Positions 33,949 to 42,524 of a DNA stretch of 64,000 nt are shown piece by piece (position 1 is the stretch's first letter; each line of letters opens with the position of its first letter). A model generated the notes under the pieces. The model did not search any database. It was not told where the DNA came from and was given only the letters and a program-made list of their open reading frames with translations. This stretch comes from an uncultured Acetobacteraceae bacterium. Its GTDB lineage: Bacteria; Pseudomonadota; Alphaproteobacteria; Acetobacterales; Acetobacteraceae. A program made the position numbers and the translations under genes. The stretch is taken from the NCBI GenBank assembly GCA_903895595.1, contig CAITUP010000138.1, positions 27,912 through 91,911 of the forward strand, written 5' to 3'.

Positions 33949-36393
33949 ATGACGGGAACATTGCCAGAACCTTTCGCGGCATGGTTCGCATCCCAGGGGT
34001 GGGAACCGAGGCCCCACCAGCGCGCCATGCTGGAAGCCGGGCGCGCCGGGGAAAGCGTGCTGCTGATCGCCCCGACCGGCGGCGGGAAGACTTTGGCCGG
34101 GTTTCTTCCTTCCTTGGTCGCGCTGAATGAAACCCCGTCCGACCGGCTCCATACGCTTTACATCAGCCCGCTGAAGGCGCTGGCCACCGACATCGCCCGC
34201 AACCTGATGCGCCCGGTAGAGGACATGGCCCTTCCGATCCGCATCGAAACCCGCACCGGCGACACCCCCGCCAACCGGCGCGCCCGTCAAAAGAAACACC
34301 CGCCGCAACTGCTGCTGACGACGCCGGAGAGCCTCGCCGTCCTGCTGTCCCTGACCGACGCGCCGGATTTCTTCGCCAGCCTGTCCTGCGTCATCATGGA
34401 CGAAGTCCACGCCCTCGCCGGCACCAAACGCGGCGACCAGCTGGCGCTCGGCGTATCCCGGCTGCGGGCGCTGGCCCCGGGACTACGCACTGTCGGATTG
34501 TCCGCCACCGTCGCCCATCCCGCAGAAATCGCCGCCTTCGTCGGGGCGGACCGCACGATCGCCGTTGCCGACGGCACCCCGCCCTCCATCGCCATGATGC
34601 TGCCGGAGGGCGAGCTCTCCTGGGCCGGCCACATGGGCCTTGAAGCCGCGCCGCAGATCATGGCGCGCATCGCGGCGTCCGGCATGACCATCGTGTTCGT
34701 CAACACGCGCGCCCAAGCCGAGCTGATGTTTCAGGCGTTGTGGAAGATCAATGATTCCACCCTACCCATCGCGCTCCACCACGGCTCGCTGGAGATCGAA
34801 CAACGGCGCAAAGTCGAAGCCGCCATGTCCGCCGGCCGCCTGCGCGCGGTCGTGGCGACGTCGTCGCTGGACCTCGGCATCGATTGGGGCGGCGTCGATC
34901 AGGTAATCCAGGTCGGCGCGCCCAAAGGCGTATCCCGCCTGCTGCAACGCGTGGGCCGGTCCAACCACCGCATGGACGAAGCCTCGCGCGCCATCCTCGT
35001 TCCCGCCAACCGCTTCGAAGTCCTGGAATGCGAGGCCTCCATCATCGGCGTCGCCGCTCGGGACCTCGACGGCGACCCGCCCCGACCCGGCGGGTTGGAC
35101 GTGCTGGCGCAGCATCTGCTCGGGCTGGCCTGCTCCGCCCCGTTTCTCCCCGACGACATCTACGCCGAAGTCGTGACCGCCGCCCCCTACGCCGCCCTGA
35201 CCCGCAAAGACTTCGACGACGTCCTCACGTACGTCGAAAACGGCGGCTACGCCCTGACCGCCTACGAACAATGGCGGAAATTGTTTCGCGACAGCGAGGG
35301 CCGGCTGCATGTCCGCTCCGCCCGCATCGCCGCGCAGCACAGGATGAACATCGGCACCATCGTCGAGGCGCCATTGCTGAAAGTGAAACTCGTCGCCGGG
35401 CGCAGCCGGATCGGCAAAATCCTCGGGGAACTGGAGGAATACTTCGCCGGCCTGCTTCGCCCCGGCGACACCTTCATGTTCGCGGGACGCCTCCTGAAAT
35501 TCATCCAAATCCACGAAATGGCCATCGAATGCCAGGAAGGCGGCACGGGCGATCCCATGGTCCCGGCGTACGAGGGCGGGCGCATGCCGCTGACCACCAA
35601 CCTCGCCGACGGGGTCCGCCTGCTGCTGCAACGCCCCGCCGAGTGGGAGGTCATGCCCGAACAAATCCGCGATTGGCTGCGGATGCAGCGCGCCGTGTCA
35701 CGCCTGCCCGGCCGGAACGATCTGCTGGTGGAAACCTTCCCCCGCAGCGACCGCTGGTATCTGGTCGTCTACTGCTTCGAGGGCCGCAACGCCCACCAAA
35801 CCCTGGGCATGCTGATCACCAAACGCATGGAACGTTTCGGCATGGCGCCTCTGGGTTTCGTCGCCACCGACTACGTCCTGGGTATCTGGTCCGCCCAGGA
35901 ACCCCACGACATCGCGCGCCTCTTCGACGAAGACATGCTCGGCGACGATCTGGAAGACTGGCTCGCCGAAAGCTCCATGCTGCGCCGTACGTTCCGCAAC
36001 GTCGCCGTCATCGCCGGCCTGATTTCCCGCAATCACCCTGGCGGCGAGAAAACCCGGAAAGCCGTGACCGTGAACGCCGACCTGATCTACAACGTGCTGC
36101 GCCAGCATCAGCCCGATCACATCCTGCTGCGCGCCACACGCGCGGACGCGGCGTCGGGGTTGATCGATGTGGGGCGCATCGCCGGGATGCTGTCCCGGGT
36201 TAAAGGACGAATCGTGCACATGGTTTTATCCCGCGTCTCCCCCCTCGCCGTCCCGGTCCTGCTGGAAATCGGCCGCGAAAGCGTGCGCACCGGCGAAAGC
36301 GAAGACGCTATGCTCGCCGAAGCCGAGGCCATCGTCGCCGAAGCCACCGGGGCGCAGGGCAGCATGGCATTCCAGTGGGAGATTTCGGCATGA
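33949..36393 (+). CDS. Lhr-like ligase-associated DEXH helicase
   Basis: ATP-dependent DNA helicase of 814 residues. Motif I APTGGGKT at 41-48, Ia SPLKALATDI, motif II MDEVHAL near 148, motif III VGLSATV, the motif IV-VI region TSSLDLGIDWGGVDQVIQVG and QRVGRSNHR. The C-terminal half is the Lhr-type winged-helix/DUF4145-like core. It belongs to the subfamily encoded with PdeM, an ATP-dependent ligase and an exonuclease for DNA repair. Here only pdeM follows (ATGA overlap). Confidence 0.9.
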   Translation: MTGTLPEPFAAWFASQGWEPRPHQRAMLEAGRAGESVLLIAPTGGGKTLAGFLPSLVALNETPSDRLHTLYISPLKALATDIARNLMRPVEDMALPIRIETRTGDTPANRRARQKKHPPQLLLTTPESLAVLLSLTDAPDFFASLSCVIMDEVHALAGTKRGDQLALGVSRLRALAPGLRTVGLSATVAHPAEIAAFVGADRTIAVADGTPPSIAMMLPEGELSWAGHMGLEAAPQIMARIAASGMTIVFVNTRAQAELMFQALWKINDSTLPIALHHGSLEIEQRRKVEAAMSAGRLRAVVATSSLDLGIDWGGVDQVIQVGAPKGVSRLLQRVGRSNHRMDEASRAILVPANRFEVLECEASIIGVAARDLDGDPPRPGGLDVLAQHLLGLACSAPFLPDDIYAEVVTAAPYAALTRKDFDDVLTYVENGGYALTAYEQWRKLFRDSEGRLHVRSARIAAQHRMNIGTIVEAPLLKVKLVAGRSRIGKILGELEEYFAGLLRPGDTFMFAGRLLKFIQIHEMAIECQEGGTGDPMVPAYEGGRMPLTTNLADGVRLLLQRPAEWEVMPEQIRDWLRMQRAVSRLPGRNDLLVETFPRSDRWYLVVYCFEGRNAHQTLGMLITKRMERFGMAPLGFVATDYVLGIWSAQEPHDIARLFDEDMLGDDLEDWLAESSMLRRTFRNVAVIAGLISRNHPGGEKTRKAVTVNADLIYNVLRQHQPDHILLRATRADAASGLIDVGRIAGMLSRVKGRIVHMVLSRVSPLAVPVLLEIGRESVRTGESEDAMLAEAEAIVAEATGAQGSMAFQWEISA

Positions 36394-37148
36394 GCGCGGC
36401 CCCCATCCATGTCGCCGGGGAGCGTGTGATGCTCGATCCCGGCGGGGTGCTGGTCTGGCCGAACGCCGGGCTGCTGGCGGTATCGGACCTGCATCTCGAA
36501 AAAGGCACCGCCTTCGCGCGACGCGGCATGCTGCTGCCGCCATTCGATACGCAGGCGACGTTGGACCGGCTGGCGCAACTGATCCGCCGCTGGAACCCGA
36601 AAATCGTGGTGGCCCTGGGCGATTCCTTCCACGACCGCGAAGGCGCCGCCCGTTTGCCGGCCGCCGAATTGGATCGGCTGAACGCCATGACGGCTTCGTG
36701 CCGCTTCGTCTGGGTCCTCGGCAACCACGACCCCACCCCGCCGGCCGGCGTCGGGGGCGAGTCCGTCGCCGAGTTCGAAGCCGGCCCGTTCGTCTTCCGC
36801 CATGAAGCAATCAAAGGCGCCAGACCCGGGGAGATCGTCGGCCACCACCACCCCAAAGCCGTGGTCTCCACCCGCGGTACCGCCGTCAGCCGCCCCTGCT
36901 TCGTGTCCGACAGCCGCCGCATCATGATGCCTGCGTTCGGCGAATACACCGGGGGCCTGGACGTCCGAGACCCCGCGATCGCGCGCCTGTTTCCGCGCGG
37001 CGGGCGGGTGTTTCTGTTGGGCAAGGAACGGCTGTTCAGTTTCGCGCTGGGCGGCCCGCCCCCGGATGAACCGGCTCCAGCGAAATTGCGGGAATACGGA
37101 GGGGCCCGTGTCAGCCGCGACGACGCTGTTTCACGTGGAGAACGATGA
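36390..37148 (+). CDS. pdeM: ligase-associated phosphoesterase PdeM
   Basis: Calcineurin-like metallophosphoesterase of 252 residues. All metal motifs are present: SDLHLEKG, LGDSFHD, LGNHDP and GHHHPK. They match PdeM, the repair nuclease/phosphodiesterase encoded beside Lhr-like helicases. Translationally coupled to the helicase. The last about 30 residues (SRDDAVSRGER) look like an unconstrained tail. The ligase and exonuclease partners are not found in this window. Confidence 0.9.
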   Translation: MSAAPIHVAGERVMLDPGGVLVWPNAGLLAVSDLHLEKGTAFARRGMLLPPFDTQATLDRLAQLIRRWNPKIVVALGDSFHDREGAARLPAAELDRLNAMTASCRFVWVLGNHDPTPPAGVGGESVAEFEAGPFVFRHEAIKGARPGEIVGHHHPKAVVSTRGTAVSRPCFVSDSRRIMMPAFGEYTGGLDVRDPAIARLFPRGGRVFLLGKERLFSFALGGPPPDEPAPAKLREYGGARVSRDDAVSRGER

Positions 37149-37225
37149 GGAAGATTAAGCGGACTTGACGCCGCCGCGACAAACTGTCCCCATACCGGTA
37201 ACGGCTATAAAAAGGGGAGAACGAC

Positions 37226-38485
37226 ATGATTGCGTGGCTACGCGACTTGAACCCGACCGAACGCCGAACCATGACCGCCTGCTGGGCCGGCTGGACCCTC
37301 GATGGGTTCGATCAACAACTCTACAGCTACGTCGTACCGACCATGATGGCACTTTGGGGCCTGTCCGCGGGCACTGCTGGCTCCATCGGGATGGTCACGC
37401 TGCTGACATCCTCGCTCGGCGGCTGGATGACCGGCGCATTATCCGACCGCTACGGCCGCGTCCGCATGCTACAGCTATCCATCCTTTGGTATTCGGTCGT
37501 CACCGGCCTGTGCGGATTGGCGCAGAATTTCGACCAACTGTTCATCCTGCGCGCCCTCCATGGCATCGGCTTCGGCGGCGAGTGGGCCGCCGGATCCGTC
37601 CTGATGGGCGAGGTCATTCGCGATAAGTATCGCGGCCGAGCGGTTGGGTTCGTGCAGACCGGTGCCGCCTTCGGACCGGGCCTGTCGGCGCTGGTTTTCG
37701 CCGGCCTCTATGCCGTGCTGCCGGAAACCGAGGCCTGGCGGGTGCTGTTCTTCGTCGGCATTATTCCCGCGCTGCTGGTCCTGTGGATCCGCCGTAACAT
37801 CCACGAATCGGAATCCTTTCAGGAACGGCAGGCGACTGGCGAAAAGGCCACGCTGGCGCAGGCTTTCGCAGCGTTCCGGGGCGTGTATTTCCGGACCACG
37901 TTAAAGGTCACGCTGATGGTCGCGGGCGCCCAGGGCGGCGTGTTCGCCGTGCAGTTCTGGATGACCACCTATCTGCGGACAGAGCGGCATGTATCCGCCT
38001 CCGCCGCCGGGATGTTCTTCGCGGTGCAAATGGTGGGCGCGCTGATCGGTTTCCTGATCGGGGCCTATGTTTCCGACGCGTTCGGCCGCAAATGGACGTT
38101 TGGAATCTCCGCCGTCACCACCTTCATCATGGTCAACATCTACATCTTCGTCCCGATGGGCGACACGGCGCTGTTGCTGTGCGGCATACCGCTGAGCATC
38201 GCGATCCTGATGAAGTTCTCCGCCATGGGACCCTACATGACGGAGCTGTATCCCACCGCCGTCCGCGGCACCGGCCAAGGGTTTTGCTACAACGGCGGAC
38301 GCGCCGTCGGTGCCATCTTCCCCACCGCCGTGGGATACGGCGTCGCCTACATGCCGCTCGGTGTATCGATCGCCCTATTCTGCAGCATCGCCTGCCTGCT
38401 CATGCTGACGATGCTGCTGTTGTTGCCGGAGACACGGGGGCGGGAGATCGCGAACCTGGAACCCCCGGTCAGGGCAGGCGGCTAA
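37226..38485 (+). CDS. MFS transporter, acid:proton symporter type
   Basis: Major facilitator permease of 419 residues with 12 hydrophobic segments. Motif A after TM2 reads GALSDRYGRVRML, the TM4 region has RALHGIGFGGEW, and the central loop holds the second motif A, YVSDAFGRKWTF. The GFGGEWAAGSVLMGE pattern is typical of aromatic-acid or sialate-type symporters. Substrate unknown. Ribosome site AGGGGAG precedes the ATG. Convergent with the nucleoside hydrolase; the overlap is 17 bases. Confidence 0.88.
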   Translation: MIAWLRDLNPTERRTMTACWAGWTLDGFDQQLYSYVVPTMMALWGLSAGTAGSIGMVTLLTSSLGGWMTGALSDRYGRVRMLQLSILWYSVVTGLCGLAQNFDQLFILRALHGIGFGGEWAAGSVLMGEVIRDKYRGRAVGFVQTGAAFGPGLSALVFAGLYAVLPETEAWRVLFFVGIIPALLVLWIRRNIHESESFQERQATGEKATLAQAFAAFRGVYFRTTLKVTLMVAGAQGGVFAVQFWMTTYLRTERHVSASAAGMFFAVQMVGALIGFLIGAYVSDAFGRKWTFGISAVTTFIMVNIYIFVPMGDTALLLCGIPLSIAILMKFSAMGPYMTELYPTAVRGTGQGFCYNGGRAVGAIFPTAVGYGVAYMPLGVSIALFCSIACLLMLTMLLLLPETRGREIANLEPPVRAGG

Positions 38486-39392
38486 ACCGCTCCCCCAGCA
38501 GCGCGAAGAACCCGGTTGCATCCAGCGTTTCCAGTATCTTCGCGTTGGCGGGCGCCCCGGTCCGGCCCCAGCGGTCGATGACGGTGCGGCCTCGGCTCGG
38601 ACCGGGTCCGAGGTCCATGACGACCGACACGTCCCGGGTCGTGAACAGGCAGGGATCGACGATCCACGCGATGGCGCAAGGGTCGTGCAGCGCGGCGCCG
38701 GCATGGGCCAACCGGCGGTTCAACGGCACGGTGCCCTGGATATCGCAGGCGGCCTTCAGGCACTGGCCGGCCCCCAACGCCCGCCACCCCGCCAGGATCG
38801 CCGGCGTGCACAGGGCCTGCGCCGTCGTTTCCAAGGTTGCCAGCACCACCGGCCGACCGCACGCAAGCACAATGGCCAAAGCTTCAGGATCGCTGATCGC
38901 GTTGAACTCGGCGGCGGGGGTCATGTTCCCCTCCCCCCAGGCGCCGGTCATCAGCACAATTTCCCGCACATTCGCCGCCAGCGCCGGTTCGGTGGTCAGC
39001 GCCAGCCCGAGGTTGGTGGCCGGCCCGATCCCAACCAGCGTTACCGGCTCGGGCGAGGTCCGCAGAATCCGCCGGATGGCATCGACCGCGTGTTCCGGCT
39101 GCGCCTTGCCGCCCGGCGGCAGCACGACGCCGCCCAACCCGTCCTCTCCGTGCACCCGCGTCTCACTGACAAAGGCCCCAAGCAGCGGGTGGTCGGCCCC
39201 GCCGTAAACCGGCACATCGGACCCGGCCAAAGCGGTCAGCGCCAAGGCGTTCGGCAATGTATGTTCCAGCCCGACATTGCCACCGGCGACCGTGATCGCC
39301 AGAACATCCAACTCCGGCGACGCCAGCGCGAGAAAGATCGCCAGCGCGTCGTCGGTGCCGGGGTCGCAATCCAGGATAATGGGAGTGTGCAT
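38469..39392 (-). CDS. inosine-uridine-preferring nucleoside hydrolase family
   Basis: Calcium-dependent N-ribohydrolase of 307 residues. The N-terminal ILDCDPGTDDALAIFLAL is the family's metal-binding signature (Asp9/Asp15 region). ATNLGLAL and EFNAISDPEA supply further contacts. The LMTGAW replaces the common MGGA. The enzyme would split purine or pyrimidine nucleosides into base and ribose, or act on related sugars. Start at MHTPIILD; the divergent YkgJ-type gene begins 47 bases away. Confidence 0.87.
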   Translation of the reverse strand: MHTPIILDCDPGTDDALAIFLALASPELDVLAITVAGGNVGLEHTLPNALALTALAGSDVPVYGGADHPLLGAFVSETRVHGEDGLGGVVLPPGGKAQPEHAVDAIRRILRTSPEPVTLVGIGPATNLGLALTTEPALAANVREIVLMTGAWGEGNMTPAAEFNAISDPEALAIVLACGRPVVLATLETTAQALCTPAILAGWRALGAGQCLKAACDIQGTVPLNRRLAHAGAALHDPCAIAWIVDPCLFTTRDVSVVMDLGPGPSRGRTVIDRWGRTGAPANAKILETLDATGFFALLGERFSRLP

Positions 39393-39438
39393 GGCGGTTC
39401 CTTGCTGGCTTTCCCGCAGCGTGGCACGCTGGCGCGCG

Positions 39439-40002
39439 ATGTCCAATGCTCTGACCGGTGTCCATACCGTCGCGGTGCCGGCCGCCGCCAATGCGCCGCT
39501 GGTACCCCCTTCCCCCGCCAGGGTGCGCGCCCTGAAGCGCCATCTCATCGAATCCATCCGCGACATGCGCGAGGCTCGGCATCCCGAGCGGCTGGTGCAG
39601 AAACGGGGGGAGCAGCCGGAGGGGTTCGCGGCGGAGGTCGTACGCGCCGGCTGCACCCAATGCCGGGGCAATTGCTGCCAGGGCGGCGGGGATCACGCGT
39701 ATTTGGACGACCGCACCATGGCGCGGGTGCGTGCGGAAAACCCGGATTTGGAAGCCGGTGCCATTATCGGGTTGTATGTGCGGTCGGTGGCAACGGAGGG
39801 CTACGAAAGCTCCTGCCTGTTCCACGGCCGCTTCGGCTGCACGCTGGCACAACCGCTGCGGGCGGAACTGTGCAATGCCTATTATTGCAACGGTTTACGG
39901 GATTTCCTGCGGATGAAACCGCTGCCGGAGAAGGTGGAAGTCGTAGCCTCCCGCAAAGGGGTCGTGCGGCGGGACACGATCGTTCGTCATGGGCGGGCCT
40001 GA
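39439..40002 (+). CDS. YkgJ-like cysteine-cluster protein
   Basis: Zinc/iron-chelating YkgJ-type protein of 187 residues. Cysteines cluster as AGCTQCRGNCCQGGG, SCLFHGRFGCTL and LCNAYYCNGL, eight in all, likely a metal site. Function of the family is unclear. No membrane segment. The last six codons and the stop (RHGRA) are contributed by a 74-bp palindromic repeat that begins inside the gene, so the C-terminus has been altered by that element. Confidence 0.8.
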   Translation: MSNALTGVHTVAVPAAANAPLVPPSPARVRALKRHLIESIRDMREARHPERLVQKRGEQPEGFAAEVVRAGCTQCRGNCCQGGGDHAYLDDRTMARVRAENPDLEAGAIIGLYVRSVATEGYESSCLFHGRFGCTLAQPLRAELCNAYYCNGLRDFLRMKPLPEKVEVVASRKGVVRRDTIVRHGRA

Positions 40003-40058
40003 CCCGACCAACTCAGGCCAATGGGATAAAGGTGGTCGGGTCAAGCCCAACCATGACG
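39985..40058. repeat. 74-bp palindromic repeat, copy A
   Basis: Matches copy B (46298-46371) at 70 of 74 positions. Each end holds an arm of about 29 bases, in inverted orientation, around an unpaired centre of about 16 bases. It begins inside the 3' end of the YkgJ-type gene and supplies its stop codon. This is a REP/MITE-like dispersed palindrome; it encodes nothing. Confidence 0.85.
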
Positions 40059-40071
40059 TGCCCAACGCCGT

Positions 40072-40335
40072 TCACACCCCTGGAATCCCCGGCCGCCCGC
40101 TTTCCCGCATCGTCCGGTTCATGTGCCGCAAAAACGCCCGGCACGCGCTGTCCTCATCCGGATGCGACTCGAGCGGGGATTTGCGTCCCCGCTCGCTGTA
40201 ATAGATCGACCAGCCGCCGCTGGGCAGATTCTCGATCCCGACGCATTCGCCGGTCCCGAGGCCGCCATCGGCGACGTAGAGCCAATCAGGGATTCCGGCA
40301 CTGCGGCATAGGGCTATTGCTTCCGCCAACAACAT
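40072..40335 (-). CDS. small protein overlapping TNT gene, candidate immunity
   Basis: Protein of 87 residues with no signal peptide, so probably cytoplasmic. Segments: DWLYVADGGLGTGECVGIE, SGGWSIYYSERGRKS, then a C-terminal helix around DEDSACRAFLRHMNR. The start lies 50 bases inside the end of the TNT-domain gene in another frame, so the two are tightly coupled. Position and size fit an immunity or accessory protein for the NADase toxin. I recall similar small proteins next to TNT genes but cannot name a family. Function is inference. Confidence 0.6.
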   Translation of the reverse strand: MLLAEAIALCRSAGIPDWLYVADGGLGTGECVGIENLPSGGWSIYYSERGRKSPLESHPDEDSACRAFLRHMNRTMRESGRPGIPGV

Positions 40336-40804
40336 AGGTTTCCGCCACGATTGTGCCGGCCGCCACGAGCTTGTAGGCGGGATCGGCTGTTTGCACCTGC
40401 TTCGCACCACCCGGTTCATCGAACCAGGGCGCCGCCTTGCAGCCCTTCACGGTGAGAGGTTGAAGCACCTTATACACCCGGTAGTCCATGGCCTTGCAAA
40501 CATAAGGCACCGCGCGCGACTTGAAGCTTTCCCCTTTCGGGCTGAAGAACGTGCCGCCCTCGCTGCCGAAACGGTCGATCAGCGTGCCGGTCGGAATGAC
40601 TTCCGTCGCGGGCGCGGCAGCGCAGCCATCGTTCGGCGGCCACGTGATATTGGCCTTGCCGCCATCCCAGGCAATCCATTTGGGCACGAGGTCCCAGCGA
40701 AGATTGGTGGGCCATCCGGCCGGCGGATCGCCCGCGGCAATGGCCAGCACCGGCAGCGCAGCGATCGCCAACGCTACGAACAATAAACGAAGGTGTTTTT
40801 TCAT
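40286..40804 (-). CDS. secreted TNT-domain protein (NAD glycohydrolase-like toxin)
   Basis: Protein of 172 residues with a clear signal peptide (1-24, AIAA|GD). The mature part follows the tuberculosis necrotizing toxin (TNT) pattern: WPPNDG (55-60), PTGTLIDRFGSEGGTFFSP (71-89), Arg97 in SRAVP, AAPWFDEPGGAKQVQT (124-139) with the candidate catalytic Gln near 136-138. TNT enzymes hydrolyse NAD+. Four to five cysteines could form disulfides, as in exported NADases. CAGGAG is 8 bases before the ATG. A small gene overlaps its 3' end. Confidence 0.8.
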   Translation of the reverse strand: MKKHLRLLFVALAIAALPVLAIAAGDPPAGWPTNLRWDLVPKWIAWDGGKANITWPPNDGCAAAPATEVIPTGTLIDRFGSEGGTFFSPKGESFKSRAVPYVCKAMDYRVYKVLQPLTVKGCKAAPWFDEPGGAKQVQTADPAYKLVAAGTIVAETYVVGGSNSPMPQCRNP

Positions 40805-40878
40805 CGGCAAGGCTCCTGCCCAAGAATTGCATTCAACGCTTTGACCGTAACGCTTCCGCGACTTGGCTGTAAAGACAC

Positions 40879-41598
40879 CTAGCGCCGCAACCGGAGGTCC
40901 AGCCCACGCGCGATCCACCCCGCCTCGATCGCGTCCAAATCCGTCAGCCCCGACGGATTCGCCTTGCTCGGCGCCGCGCCCAGACGCGGCACGCCCTCCA
41001 CCCGCCAGACGCCCAACAAACGGCGCAATTCTACCAGTGGCTGGGTATGATCGTCGACGCGGAGGTTCAAATCGGGGAAATCCTCGGTCGTGGTCATAAG
41101 GATCGCGGCGGATTGCCGGCCGCGCCGGTCCCCTCCCGCTGCCTCTCCAGCCTCCATCGCGAGCATCAGCCGTTCGGTTAACGACACGTGATCGTTGGCC
41201 TTCCATGCCGCCAGGGTTTCCGCGATGGTGGCCTCGCCCGCCAACATGTTGCCGGCCACGGAAATACCGTCCGCCGCGACGTTGCCGCACCATTCCACGC
41301 AGTTCCGCCCCGTCCATGCGGCGGTTCGGCCGTATCGGTCCACCGCGTGAACCTGACGTAGCCCTTTACCCTCATCCCCCGCCAACGCGCCTTCGATCGC
41401 CGCGGCCGGAGCCAAACCCCGCGCCATACCGTCCAAAACAGCCGGTCCAAGATACCGGTTGGTCATCGACTGCGTGGACACGGCGCCAACGCCAGAGCGG
41501 ACAAAAGGACAGGACGCCCCCACCGCGAAGGCCTTGGTGGCAACGGCCACGGCGAAAGCATTGGTGTCGGGGTCGTGGACGACGATGGACCAAGTCAC
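40879..41598 (-). CDS. DUF1028 family protein
   Basis: DUF1028 protein of 239 residues with an Ntn-hydrolase-like fold. The N-terminus MTWSIVVHDPDTNAFAVAVATKAFAVG and the following CPFVRSGVGAVSTQS are hallmarks. YAMG-type active-site processing is not evident because Met1-Thr2 begins the chain, so Thr2 could act as the nucleophile after Met removal (inference). The biochemical role is unsettled; members often sit with peptidase or amidohydrolase genes. Confidence 0.87.
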   Translation of the reverse strand: MTWSIVVHDPDTNAFAVAVATKAFAVGASCPFVRSGVGAVSTQSMTNRYLGPAVLDGMARGLAPAAAIEGALAGDEGKGLRQVHAVDRYGRTAAWTGRNCVEWCGNVAADGISVAGNMLAGEATIAETLAAWKANDHVSLTERLMLAMEAGEAAGGDRRGRQSAAILMTTTEDFPDLNLRVDDHTQPLVELRRLLGVWRVEGVPRLGAAPSKANPSGLTDLDAIEAGWIARGLDLRLRR

Positions 41599-41643
41599 GA
41601 TGGCAGTTCCTTCCGTGGGCAGGCACCGCCATCATAAACACTG

Positions 41644-41904
41644 TCAGTGCATCCGATAGACCGCATCGGCGTGCTGAAAGCGGCCGGGCGTAATCAATTT
41701 CACCGATGCCACGCGGACGGAATGCACCGCGCCATCCAGCTCCCGCTTCCAGAAATCCAGGAATTTATTAAGCACGGGATACTGCGGCGCGATATCGAGT
41801 TCCTGCCAAACGTAGCTCTGCAATACGTTGGGATGATCGGGCAAATGGTAGAGAATTTCCGCTGTCGTCAGGCGGTAGTCCTTCATTTGAGCATCGAACC
41901 GCAT
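41644..41904 (-). CDS. usg: Usg family protein
   Basis: Small protein of 86 residues matching Usg, first noticed near tryptophan-biosynthesis genes in pseudomonads and widespread in alphaproteobacteria. Recognisable segments: DYRLTTAEILYHLPDHPNVLQ, FVWQ-like SYVWQELDIAPQ, FLDFWKRELDG and HSVRVASVKLI. No function is proven. Start at MRFDAQMKDY with AAAGAG upstream. No trp genes are in this window. Confidence 0.88.
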   Translation of the reverse strand: MRFDAQMKDYRLTTAEILYHLPDHPNVLQSYVWQELDIAPQYPVLNKFLDFWKRELDGAVHSVRVASVKLITPGRFQHADAVYRMH

Positions 41905-42053
41905 GGTGAACTCTTTCCCGTCAGGATTTCCGTTGTCGCTTGTCCCGGCCTGGATTGGCGGGGATGACGAAATCATGACGTGGAGGTTCGGCGTCGCGCA
42001 ACTATAAAATGAGCGATATCAGTAAGTTGGCACTCGATTTGTGGGAGTGCTGC

Positions 42054-42521
42054 TTACAGCGGAATTGCCACCAGCGTATCGAACCGCCCGCTGTCGCACA
42101 CGACAATCCGTTCCGCGAACCGCAGCACCCCATCCGGCCCGGCCACGGTCCGGTCCATGTACGAACCGGCGGCGAACAATTCCATCCGCCCGTCGCGCAT
42201 GGTCCGAACGATTACAAATGACGTCTCGGACGCGCCTGGTTCGGCGCCAAGCACCGGCATACCGATAATATGGCGGTAGCGCTGCCGTTCGTAGATATTG
42301 GCGACCCGCAGCGAGGACACCCGATCCCGCAGCATCGCCTTGCTGTCGGCGAAGATAATCCCGGCCGCGTAGCCCTTGGCGACGTTATCCGCTGTCGTCA
42401 CCTTGTACAAACAGGAGTCCGTGAAAAAATCCGGCCAAGCCTCCAGCCGGTCCGCGTCGATCGCGGCAGCATAGGCGGCATTCAGGCCGGACAGGCGGAA
42501 CAGGGTTTCGGCGTCGCCCAT
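42054..42521 (-). CDS. ring-hydroxylating dioxygenase small (beta) subunit
   Basis: Beta subunit of a Rieske aromatic dioxygenase, 155 residues, SnoaL/NTF2-like fold. The N-terminus with AAAIDADRLEAWPDFFTDSCLYKV and the MLRDRVSSLRVANIYERQRYRH segment are typical of the AntB/BenB type. It stabilises the alpha hexamer but has no metal. It follows the alpha gene by 3 bases. A reductase component is not encoded nearby. Confidence 0.88.
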   Translation of the reverse strand: MGDAETLFRLSGLNAAYAAAIDADRLEAWPDFFTDSCLYKVTTADNVAKGYAAGIIFADSKAMLRDRVSSLRVANIYERQRYRHIIGMPVLGAEPGASETSFVIVRTMRDGRMELFAAGSYMDRTVAGPDGVLRFAERIVVCDSGRFDTLVAIPL

Positions 42522-42524
42522 CGG

